Of a DNA stretch of 64,000 bases, positions 48,072 to 53,718 are shown one piece after another; the stretch's first letter is position 1, and each line of letters opens with the position of its first letter. Location of the stretch: assembly GCA_947254025.1 (NCBI GenBank), contig CAMYBS010000004.1, positions 1 to 64,000 on the forward strand, in the 5' to 3' direction. This DNA comes from an uncultured Clostridia bacterium. GTDB taxonomy: Bacteria > Bacillota > Clostridia > Tissierellales > Peptoniphilaceae. The translations under genes and the position numbers were made by a program. Under the pieces are notes generated by a model. It had not been told where the DNA came from, made no database searches, and worked only from the letters and a program-made list of their open reading frames with translations.

Positions 48072-48414
48072 ATTGTTAGTGTTTCCACTATGTTAACATG
48101 ATTTGTAAGGGTTTGTAGTAGGACACATAAAAAAGACTAAAGAATTTAAAGAAACATTTAGAATAATAAGAAAAAATGGAAAAATATTACCATAGATATT
48201 ATATGATAATATACTAGAAAAGGTAATCAAAAATATGAAAAAGTATTGAATTTTGAACAAAATTATGCTAAACTATAGTTAAACAAATAAAGATGAAGTA
48301 ATAAATAATAGAATCGAGAAATACCGTAAACCTTTAGGTTTATCGCAACATAGATTTAAAAAAAGCAGTGATATCAAAGACAAGTATAAACAAAATTATA
48401 TGAGGAGGTAAGAA
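48072..48414. other. Gene-poor AT-rich left part of the accessory region
   Basis: No intact gene is seen. A possible promoter for the next gene is TTGAAT (48246-48251), 17 bases, TAAACT (48269-48274). At about 48291-48360 a short open stretch reads DEVINNRIEKYRKPLGLSQ, resembling the first helix of an XRE-type repressor, but with no start codon and no continuation; it is probably a remnant. Confidence 0.4.
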
Positions 48415-49017
48415 ATGAAGAATATAAAAAAACTTTCAATAGCACTTGTGCTTTTTGCATTAGTTTTTAGTCTGAATGTAGTAATGGCTGCGAAAAAAAG
48501 TAACAATGAAAAATGTTTTTCAAGTAAGACTTTTTTAGTAGAATCTAGAGATACGAAAGGATCTACGCATTTTAAAATCCGCTTGTTAAAAGGAAGTGTA
48601 GCTATTTTTGGTAGAGAGAAATGGGAAAAAGGTGATACCGTAGTTATTAAGCTAAAGTCTTTAAAAGGAAAAGATTTAGAAGTAGGTATTTTACCTGCCG
48701 AAGATATTAAAGCTGGTTGGGGCTATAATGATTATGGTGCTCCTATAAAAAAGAGAGTAGAAAACCCAGAAGATGATGTAAAATTTACTATTCCGAATGA
48801 TGGAGAATATGGAATTTACGTTAAAGATATGAAATCAAATGCTTTTTCTTTTCTAGAATTATTTAGGGGAAAAGAAATAGTATCTACAAAGTCGGAAGGG
48901 AAAAAATCAGAAAAAGATCATGGTCATGAATTAAATAAACATAATTGTATTGAATTTGAGTTAGAAGTAAATAAAAAATTTATAAATCCTTTAACTAAAA
49001 CAGAAGAATTGAAATAA
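48415..49017 (+). CDS. Secreted protein of unknown function
   Basis: A 200-residue protein with a clear N-terminal signal peptide (KK, then a hydrophobic stretch to about residue 24, with cleavage likely after VVMA). There is no lipobox cysteine. The mature part is lysine- and glutamate-rich with alternating beta-like segments and no recognisable domain. It has a strong ribosome binding site (GAGGAGG). The base composition is AT-richer than the core genes, in line with acquired DNA. It is not recognised as any named family. Confidence 0.6.
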   Translation: MKNIKKLSIALVLFALVFSLNVVMAAKKSNNEKCFSSKTFLVESRDTKGSTHFKIRLLKGSVAIFGREKWEKGDTVVIKLKSLKGKDLEVGILPAEDIKAGWGYNDYGAPIKKRVENPEDDVKFTIPNDGEYGIYVKDMKSNAFSFLELFRGKEIVSTKSEGKKSEKDHGHELNKHNCIEFELEVNKKFINPLTKTEELK

Positions 49018-49174
49018 AATTATTATCATAGCTCTTGTGGTAGCATACCTGACTCCGATGTTTATTATAAAAGCCATTAAAAGTGATGGAGATAGATCTT
49101 AGCATTATACAATTTTGTCTGGAATATGTCTATCTTTATTCCTTCTATATCTAACAGCTTTAATAAACAGTTGA
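49013..49174 (+). pseudogene. Small two-helix membrane protein remnant
   Basis: One frame reads NKIIIIALVVAYLTPMF, continues to SDGDRS, meets TAG at 49100-49102, and then continues in the same frame as HYTILSGICLSLFLLYL to a TGA at 49172. The two halves look like two hydrophobic helices with a short charged loop. There is no start codon (AAT stands where ATG would be expected) and there is an in-frame stop, so it is probably dead. Confidence 0.5.
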
Positions 49175-49221
49175 TTAAATTTATTATAAAAAATGATGTA
49201 AAAATATCTTCAGAATATTTT

Positions 49222-49257
49222 AAAACGATTAAGATTAAAACTTAGTCGTTTTTTCTT
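49222..49257 (+). terminator. Rho-independent terminator in accessory region
   Basis: 10-bp stem AACGATTAAG (49224-49233) / CTTAGTCGTT (49241-49250) with one G-T pair and a 7-base loop, followed by T-run. Confidence 0.8.
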
Positions 49258-49370
49258 TGTCAAAAATAAGAAAGAAAATAAAATGCAAAAAAAATGTTTC
49301 TACTAGGTCCAAGTGATTTGGAGCAGTTCCAAGTGGGACAAGGAAAAAAACAAGGACTATCTCAATAAAT

Positions 49371-49390
49371 ACTAACGCAAGCACAAGTAT
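49371..49390 (+). repeat. 20-bp accessory repeat, copy A
   Basis: ACTAACGCAAGCACAAGTAT, identical to copy B at 52995-53014. It lies exactly 13 bases upstream of the -35 box of the promoter at 49404. A short 24-codon reading frame (49294-49368, not recognised) ends just before it. Confidence 0.85.
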
Positions 49391-49391
49391 A

Positions 49392-49432
49392 AAATAGGCT
49401 AAATTGATTTATCAGCCTATTTATGATATAAT
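49392..49432 (+). promoter_or_regulatory. Operator-like inverted repeat and promoter of the selenoprotein candidate
   Basis: TTGATT (49404-49409), 17-base spacer, TGA-TATAAT (49424-49432). A 9-bp inverted repeat AAATAGGCT (49392-49400) / AGCCTATTT (49414-49422) brackets the -35 box, a typical repressor-operator geometry. The predicted transcript starts near 49439. A short leader frame begins at ATG 49441; a one-base shift would extend it to the ribosome binding site of the next gene. Confidence 0.75.
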
Positions 49433-49550
49433 ATAGATTAATGAATAAAGAAGACTTAAAAAGAGCTGCAACCTGTAGATCCATTGAAAGAGGTATTAGA
49501 TATCCTGATTAACTATAGAAATAATATTTATTTAGACAGGAGGAAATAAA

Positions 49551-50051
49551 GTGAGTCAAGAAAATAAGATAAATCAATCTTGCTGAGGTTCAATACAAAA
49601 AACCACTGGTACAGTGGAAGAAAAAGCAAATTGCCCCAAATGTCACAAAATAGGAGAAAAGGTTAAGAATATAACTGTAAAGCATATGGTATCAGAAAAC
49701 CTTATGGGAAAGGTTGTAGATGAAGAAACTTACTATTTATGTATGAATGAAGATTGTGATGTCGTGTATTATAACTTAAACAATGAAAGAGTTTTTTATA
49801 AGGAAGATGTAAAAGTTCCTATATGGTTTAAAAAGGATGCAAATCCCAAATATATATGCTATTGCAACCAAGTTACAGAGCAACAAATTATAAACGCTGT
49901 TTTAGATGATGGTGCAAAGAATATTAAAGATATTATTAGACTTACAGGGGCAATGAAAAATGCAAAGTGCGAAATTAACAATCCTTTGGGTAAATGCTGT
50001 AGTCCTTTTATTCAAGAAACCATCAATAAAGCATTAAATAGCAAAAAATAG
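49551..50051 (+). CDS. CopZ-like Zn/[2Fe-2S] protein with in-frame TGA, candidate selenoprotein
   Basis: The frame starts at GTG 49551, 7 bases after a perfect AGGAGG. It runs 166 codons with TGA at codon 12 (49584-49586) in the context Ser10-Cys11-TGA-Gly13. After it the product has C28-x2-C31, C64-x4-C69, then a BFD-like [2Fe-2S] pattern: C103-x-C105 (YICYCNQVTEQQI), C140 and C149-C150 (NPLGKCCSPFI). This is the N-terminal domain of CopZ-type copper chaperones without the HMA domain. Starting instead at GTG 49614 has no ribosome binding site. A hairpin of SECIS type follows the TGA (49603-49617). Selenocysteine insertion is the best reading; the alternative is a nonsense mutation. Confidence 0.75.
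49603..49617 (+). promoter_or_regulatory. Candidate bacterial SECIS element
   Basis: Perfect 6-bp stem CCACTG (49603-49608) / CAGTGG (49612-49617) with loop GTA (49609-49611). The stem starts 16 nt and the loop 22 nt after the in-frame TGA; the loop begins with G followed by U. These features match known bacterial SECIS rules as I recall them. Confidence 0.65.
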
Positions 50052-50133
50052 TTTGCGACAAATAATTTATAAAGTACGTCATAACAGTAATAAAATTAAA
50101 AATAATAAAAAACTATAGAATTAAAATTTCAGA

Positions 50134-50168
50134 GGTTCAGATGTAAAAGTCTGGGCCGCTTTTTTATT
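50134..50168 (+). terminator. Attenuator-like hairpin upstream of the PcfB-like gene
   Basis: GGTTCAGA pairs with TCTGGGCC (two G-U pairs) around an 8-base loop and is followed by GC and a T-run, just before the strong ribosome binding site of the next gene. It may end the upstream transcript or attenuate the conjugation gene. Confidence 0.5.
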
Positions 50169-50192
50169 TTCCCCGGAAAGGAGGTCACCTAT

Positions 50193-50570
50193 ATGGTAAA
50201 TGATGAAGTTAATAATAAGGCTATAAATATTGAGATAAAAGTGGCTCAGTATTCAGCAAAGGCTATTTTAAAAGCTATGAAAAAGATTATAGAAGATGCC
50301 TATGAAAAAAGTCAACAACTTGCAGATTATATTAGTGAAAAAAGAAAAACTAATTCAAGGAAACTTAAGGATATGGTAAAGAAAGGTCATCTGGAAAATA
50401 TTGATAAGCAAATCGAAAATAAATTCTATGCTTTTAAGGATTATGCAGATAGACGTAAAATAAATTGGGGGTTTGTTAGAGATAAAGATACAAGACTTTA
50501 TATTAACAATACAAACTACACAAAAGAAATGAATAATGAAAACTGTAAAAGGCTGGAAGATTTATTTTAA
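50193..50570 (+). CDS. PcfB-like conjugal transfer protein (DUF3801), C-terminus replaced
   Basis: A 125-residue product. Residues 1-100 follow the PcfB/DUF3801 pattern of conjugative elements: an NNKAINIEIKVAQYSAKAILKAM helix, then LKDMVKKGHLENIDKQIENKFYAFKDYADRRKINWGFVRDKD. The usual C-terminal beta-strand region is missing. In its place is TNYTKEMNNENCKRLEDLF, which recurs as a stray fragment at 50991-51050. It has a strong ribosome binding site (AAAGGAGGT). No VirD4/PcfC or relaxase gene follows, so it is probably a non-functional leftover. Confidence 0.6.
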   Translation: MVNDEVNNKAINIEIKVAQYSAKAILKAMKKIIEDAYEKSQQLADYISEKRKTNSRKLKDMVKKGHLENIDKQIENKFYAFKDYADRRKINWGFVRDKDTRLYINNTNYTKEMNNENCKRLEDLF

Positions 50571-50572
50571 TG
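50524..50572 (+). repeat. Duplicated 49-bp segment, copy 1
   Basis: Encodes the KEMNNENCKRLEDLF tail; about 45 of 49 bases match copy 2 at 51004-51052, at an offset of exactly 480 bases. Confidence 0.75.
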
Positions 50573-50662
50573 CGTTGTTGGATGACAAGAAATTTAATAA
50601 TGAAACTTTTAAAGAGATAGCATAAATGTTAACTCTTTTTTATTACAAGAAAGGAGTTATAT

Positions 50663-50922
50663 ATGAATAAATTAGAACAAATAAGACAAGAGTCAAAAGA
50701 AATAAAAGATAAAATAGATGATACAGAAAAAAGATTAAGGCAACAAAAAAATCAAGAACAAAAGATATTAAAACAAGACATAGTGAAAAGAAGAAAAGAT
50801 AGAACTCATAGGCTAATAACAAGAGGAGCAATCTAGAAAGCCTTATAGAAAACGCAGAAAAACTAACAGATGAAGAAATAAAAATCCTACTAGAAGAGGC
50901 AAAAAAGACAATTTTTTTTTAA
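50663..50922 (+). pseudogene. DUF3847 mobile-element protein, frameshifted
   Basis: The ATG at 50663 (ribosome binding site AAAGGAG) opens a charged helical protein with KRRKDRTHRLITRGAI, the conserved centre of DUF3847, and then hits TAG at 50834. Shifting by one base there continues LESLIENAEKLTDEEIKILL and runs to a stop at 50920-50922, restoring the family C-terminus. A single-base deletion at about 50833 explains this. DUF3847 genes sit next to mobilisation genes in Firmicutes conjugative elements. Confidence 0.75.
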
Positions 50923-50952
50923 TTTCTGATTTCCATGTACATAAAGTTAAAA

Positions 50953-51005
50953 TATAAAAACTTGATTTAATAAGCAAAATAATGTATAATAATTATGATT
51001 TAGAA
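50953..51005 (+). repeat. Copy of the plsX promoter region
   Basis: Matches 53653-53707 with only three differences over about 53 bases. It carries the same TTGATT (50962-50967), 17-base spacer and TATAAT (50985-50990). Here it drives the TIR-domain pseudogene that starts at 51062. Confidence 0.85.
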
Positions 51006-51052
51006 GAAATGAATAATGAAAATTGGAAAAGACTAGAAGATTTATTTTAATG
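51004..51052 (+). repeat. Duplicated 49-bp segment, copy 2
   Basis: Open frame NYDLEEMNNENWKRLEDLF followed by a stop, matching the tail of the PcfB-like gene. It lies between the plsX promoter copy and the TIR pseudogene. Confidence 0.75.
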
Positions 51053-51061
51053 AGGTGTTAA

Positions 51062-51963
51062 ATGATAGAAAACAATGTTCCAAAAGTATTTATATTATAT
51101 TCATGGGAAAGTAAAGAACACTCAGGTTGAGTAAATCTTTAGCAGATAAATTATTATCAGATGGTATTGGAGCTATAATAGATAGCTATGATGTAAGTCC
51201 AGGGGATAGACTACCAAAATTTATGGAAAGCTCAATAAGAGATAGTGATTATGTAATTATAATATGCACTGAAGAGTATAAAAGGAAAGCTAATAATAGA
51301 GAAAAAGGTGTAGGTTATGAAAGTCATATAATATCTGCGGAACTCTACAATAATCACAATGATAGGAAGTTTATTCCAATCATTAGACAAGGAGATTTCA
51401 ATACAGCTTTACCTACTTACCTAGACGGAAAACTTGCAATAGATTTAAGAGTTAATCCATTTAATGAAGATTCATATAAGAATCTTATTGCATCGATATT
51501 TAAAGTTAAAAAGAAACCTAAAGTAGGTATAAGACCATATTATTTAGAAGAATATGAACCAGTATCAATTGAGGGAGAGGATATAAAAATCATAGGCATA
51601 ATAATAAATGAAGTTACCTTGCCAAAAAATGATGGAACAAGAGGTTCTGCTTCATATAGTATCCCTTTTAGATTATCTAACAAACCAACTAGCACATGGT
51701 CTAATTGTTTTTAGAAAATTGGGATTGCCCACCAAGATTTACATCAATTCATAGACCTGGAATAGCTAGAGTTGAATCTGATAAAATTATTTTAGACGGA
51801 ACAACAATCGAAGAGGTAAAACAATATCATAGAGATACCTTGATTTTGTGTGTAGAAAAAACAAATTAGAAGAAGAGAAGAACAATTAAAAAGAAAGAAG
51901 CAAGAAGAAATAGAAAATCATTATAGAAACATAAATGATATTTCAAAAGACATAAGATTTTAA
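51062..51963 (+). pseudogene. TIR/SEFIR-domain protein, multiply frameshifted
   Basis: The ATG at 51062 opens VPKVFILYSWESKEH, a TIR/SEFIR-type N-terminus, then stops at TGA 51128. The next frame (51127-51714) continues SLADKLLSDGIGAIIDSYDVSPGD, LPKFMESSIRDSDYVIIICT and the family C-terminal domain to TAG 51712. A third frame continues FLENWDCPPRF, RPGIARVESDKIILDGTTIEEV, up to TAG 51867, and the tail QEEIENHYRNINDISKDIRF resumes in the second frame to TAA 51961. About 300 codons in all, with at least three lesions. Homologues are predicted NAD-degrading or signalling anti-phage proteins; this copy is inactive unless several errors are assembly faults. Confidence 0.8.
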
Positions 51964-52007
51964 TTGCACAATGATTTATACCTTGAGAGAGGAGGCAAAC
52001 TGAATTG

Positions 52008-52502
52008 ATGAAAACACTTGGTATGTTAACAATCATCTGCTTAACAGCATCAATTATGATGGTGAATTTTATACTTATTATACCGAAATTTGGCTCGAAG
52101 CATTTCGGCGCACCTGATGATATCAAAGTTATGATGAGTAAGTTGCCAGATAAACCGATTTGGGTCAATATATTCGGCGGACTTATCATGATACTTGGAT
52201 TGCTAACCATTGCAGCCGTTCTAGTCTGGGCAATTGTTGATACAGTAAAATTTAGTTTAACTTTTCAGCAAGCCTTTGTTAGATTTTTAATACTATTTGA
52301 AGGATATAAGCTTTTTGATATTATCTTTTTTGATTATCTCATGCTTACCAAGTTAAAATTGCCGACTAAAGTTTACCCAGAGACGGTTGGTGCTAAGGGT
52401 TATGATAATTTTGGTTTTAATGCGAAAAGTCAGATTGCAAAAATTATAATCTTCTTTTTCGTGAGCCTAATTTTGGCATATTTACTGACCGTTTTGGTTT
52501 AA
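52008..52502 (+). CDS. Membrane protein of unknown function
   Basis: A 164-residue hydrophobic protein with about four predicted helices (about 4-25, 57-80, 85-107 and 145-164), of which the third is less certain, and a polar middle (LKLPTKVYPETVGAKGYDNFGF). The ATG at 52008 is chosen; a TTG at 52005 is in frame, and GAGAGGAGG lies about 13 bases upstream. The base composition is visibly more GC-rich than the surrounding pseudogenes, suggesting a separate origin. It is not recognised. Confidence 0.6.
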   Translation: MKTLGMLTIICLTASIMMVNFILIIPKFGSKHFGAPDDIKVMMSKLPDKPIWVNIFGGLIMILGLLTIAAVLVWAIVDTVKFSLTFQQAFVRFLILFEGYKLFDIIFFDYLMLTKLKLPTKVYPETVGAKGYDNFGFNAKSQIAKIIIFFFVSLILAYLLTVLV

Positions 52503-52566
52503 CTAAAAATTCATAACTTGTAATGTTCAATTCAACTTCTTGGCTATTTGTTTTAAGGGGATGTAG

Positions 52567-52929
52567 CTTAAAAAGAACCAATTAGCAGAATTAGATAGAA
52601 GCTATGAACAGTTATATGAAGATAGGTTAGAGGGAAATATAACCGAAAGAAACTTCAATCTAATGAATGTGAGCATATCTAAAAAACAAGACAAGTTAAT
52701 CGAGGAAATCAAGGTCTTAGAGGGCGATATAGAAGTATCTTTTGAAACTGAAGATAACTACAAGAAATTCATGAATAATATTAGCAAGTACGCTAAGATA
52801 AAATCGCTAAACAGATATATTTTAAATCAAATAATAGATAAGATATATGTCTATGACAAGGAAGAAATAGACGGTCAAATAAGCCAAAAGGTTGAAATTC
52901 ACTACAAGTTTATAGGTAAATTAAATTGA
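52567..52929 (+). pseudogene. C-terminal fragment of a DUF4368 serine recombinase
   Basis: About 120 codons open after TAG 52564. The translation runs LDRSYEQLYEDRLEGNITERNF, IEEIKVLEGDIEVSFETED, then LNRYILNQIIDKIYVYDKEEIDG and IHYKFIGKLN. This is the coiled-coil and DUF4368 end of large serine site-specific recombinases of Tn4451/Tn5397-like elements. The catalytic resolvase domain and zinc region are absent, so the element cannot excise itself with this copy. Confidence 0.82.
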
Positions 52930-52941
52930 CCACTTCGGACT

Positions 52942-52978
52942 ACTCACCAGAGTTTGGACTGAGTAGGAACTTTTTTTA
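52942..52978 (+). terminator. Terminator after the recombinase fragment
   Basis: 7-bp stem CTACTCA / TGAGTAG with a 13-base loop, followed by GAAC and a T-run. Confidence 0.6.
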
Positions 52979-52994
52979 TTTTCTTATTGAAAAA

Positions 52995-53014
52995 ACTAAC
53001 GCAAGCACAAGTAT
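52995..53014 (+). repeat. 20-bp accessory repeat, copy B
   Basis: Identical to copy A (49371-49390). It again lies exactly 13 bases upstream of a -35 box. Confidence 0.85.
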
Positions 53015-53027
53015 TAAATTATCGTAG

Positions 53028-53056
53028 TTGACTTTTACACTGGCGTATGCTATAAT
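53028..53056 (+). promoter_or_regulatory. Sigma-A promoter of the small membrane protein genes
   Basis: TTGACT (53028-53033), 17-base spacer, perfect TATAAT (53051-53056). Repeat-13-TTGAYT-17-TATAAT is the same layout as at 49371-49432. Confidence 0.85.
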
Positions 53057-53071
53057 TTAAAACAAGATTTA

Positions 53072-53215
53072 ATGCAAGTTGATGGTTGATCATTTTTGAT
53101 AGGATGTGCAGTTGTCGCTTATATTGCACTTTTTGATCTAGGAGTATATAATGGATATAAAGATACTAAGGATCAAAAAATAAACCGTTATAGATTGGAG
53201 TTGACTTTTTTATGA
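53072..53215 (+). pseudogene. Small membrane ORF with in-frame TGA at codon 6
   Basis: ATG 53072 reads MQVDG, then TGA (53087-53089), then in the same frame SFLIGCAVVAYIALFDLGVYNGY and a charged tail to TGA 53213. The part after the TGA looks like a genuine single-helix membrane protein. A TGG-to-TGA change (tryptophan lost) is the simple explanation; recoding is possible but the ATG has no ribosome binding site. Its end overlaps the next start (ATGA). Confidence 0.45.
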
Positions 53216-53343
53216 AATTTTTAGAAAAATTAAAGGATTCTTATCCTACATCTTATAAAATAGTAGTTATCCTTATACTTATGTTTCTTTTATATAAGTT
53301 TGGGTATTTAATTGGTAAGTTTGTTGCAAATATCAATTTATAA
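53212..53343 (+). CDS. 43-residue membrane protein
   Basis: Short protein starting MKFLEKLKDSYPTSYK, followed by one membrane helix (VVILILMFLLYKFGYLIG). GGAG lies about 10 bases upstream. Its ATG overlaps the stop of the preceding frame, which suggests translational coupling. Not recognised. Confidence 0.5.
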   Translation: MKFLEKLKDSYPTSYKIVVILILMFLLYKFGYLIGKFVANINL

Positions 53344-53393
53344 ACTGAGTACTGATTATTTTTAAAGCTCAACATATTTGTAAAGGAGAATAA

Positions 53394-53588
53394 ATGAAAA
53401 CAGAAATACTTAGAGTTTTTAAAATTGTATTGCTATTTATTTCATTATTTGTGATTAATATTATATTCTTTAAAATTATTTCACTTTTAGGGTTTAGTAT
53501 TATTATGACAGATTTAAGTTTTTTGGTGCCTCCGTTATTTGCAACAATTGTATTGTTATTAATTAATAAATATAAAAAAACTAAGTAA
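53394..53588 (+). CDS. 64-residue two-helix membrane protein
   Basis: Small protein with two hydrophobic segments (about 9-32 and 38-57), basic at both ends. It has a good ribosome binding site (AAAGGAG). It closes the small-membrane-protein group, followed by a strong terminator. Its function is unknown. Confidence 0.6.
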   Translation: MKTEILRVFKIVLLFISLFVINIIFFKIISLLGFSIIMTDLSFLVPPLFATIVLLLINKYKKTK

Positions 53589-53600
53589 TTATTTGATATG

Positions 53601-53640
53601 TACCCTCCTTACTGGACAAACCAGTAAGGAGGGTATTTTT
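53601..53640 (+). terminator. Strong terminator at the right end of the accessory region
   Basis: Perfect 15-bp stem TACCCTCCTTACTGG (53601-53615) / its complement (53621-53635) with an ACAAA loop and five T. It isolates plsX from the accessory genes. Confidence 0.95.
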
Positions 53641-53662
53641 ATGTGATATAATTATAAAAAAC

Positions 53663-53691
53663 TTGATTTAATAGGCAAAATAATGTATAAT
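53663..53691 (+). promoter_or_regulatory. Sigma-A promoter of plsX
   Basis: TTGATT (53663-53668), 17-base spacer, TATAAT (53686-53691); part of the segment duplicated at 50953-51005. GGAGG precedes the ATG at 53719. Confidence 0.9.
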
Positions 53692-53718
53692 AATTATGGA
53701 TTTAGAACGGAGGAAATT

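Noticed and set aside
49584..49586. General reassignment of TGA in this organism
   Set aside because: Core genes such as recJ and rluD end with TGA at the expected family length.
49614..50051. CopZ-like gene starting at GTG 49614 as an ordinary protein
   Set aside because: No ribosome binding site precedes it, it lies inside the hairpin, and the perfect site at 49538-49543 serves the GTG at 49551.
51127..51714. Independent intact 195-residue TIR gene
   Set aside because: It lacks the TIR first strand, which lies in another frame immediately upstream, and its conserved C-terminus continues in a third frame.
52663..52929. Independent 88-residue gene
   Set aside because: The family alignment continues upstream of this ATG to 52567; it is the end of a truncated recombinase.
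49371..53014. Firm call of attL/attR for the 20-bp repeats
   Set aside because: Serine recombinases usually leave very short identities, and the repeats sit at fixed promoter spacing, so a regulatory origin is equally possible.
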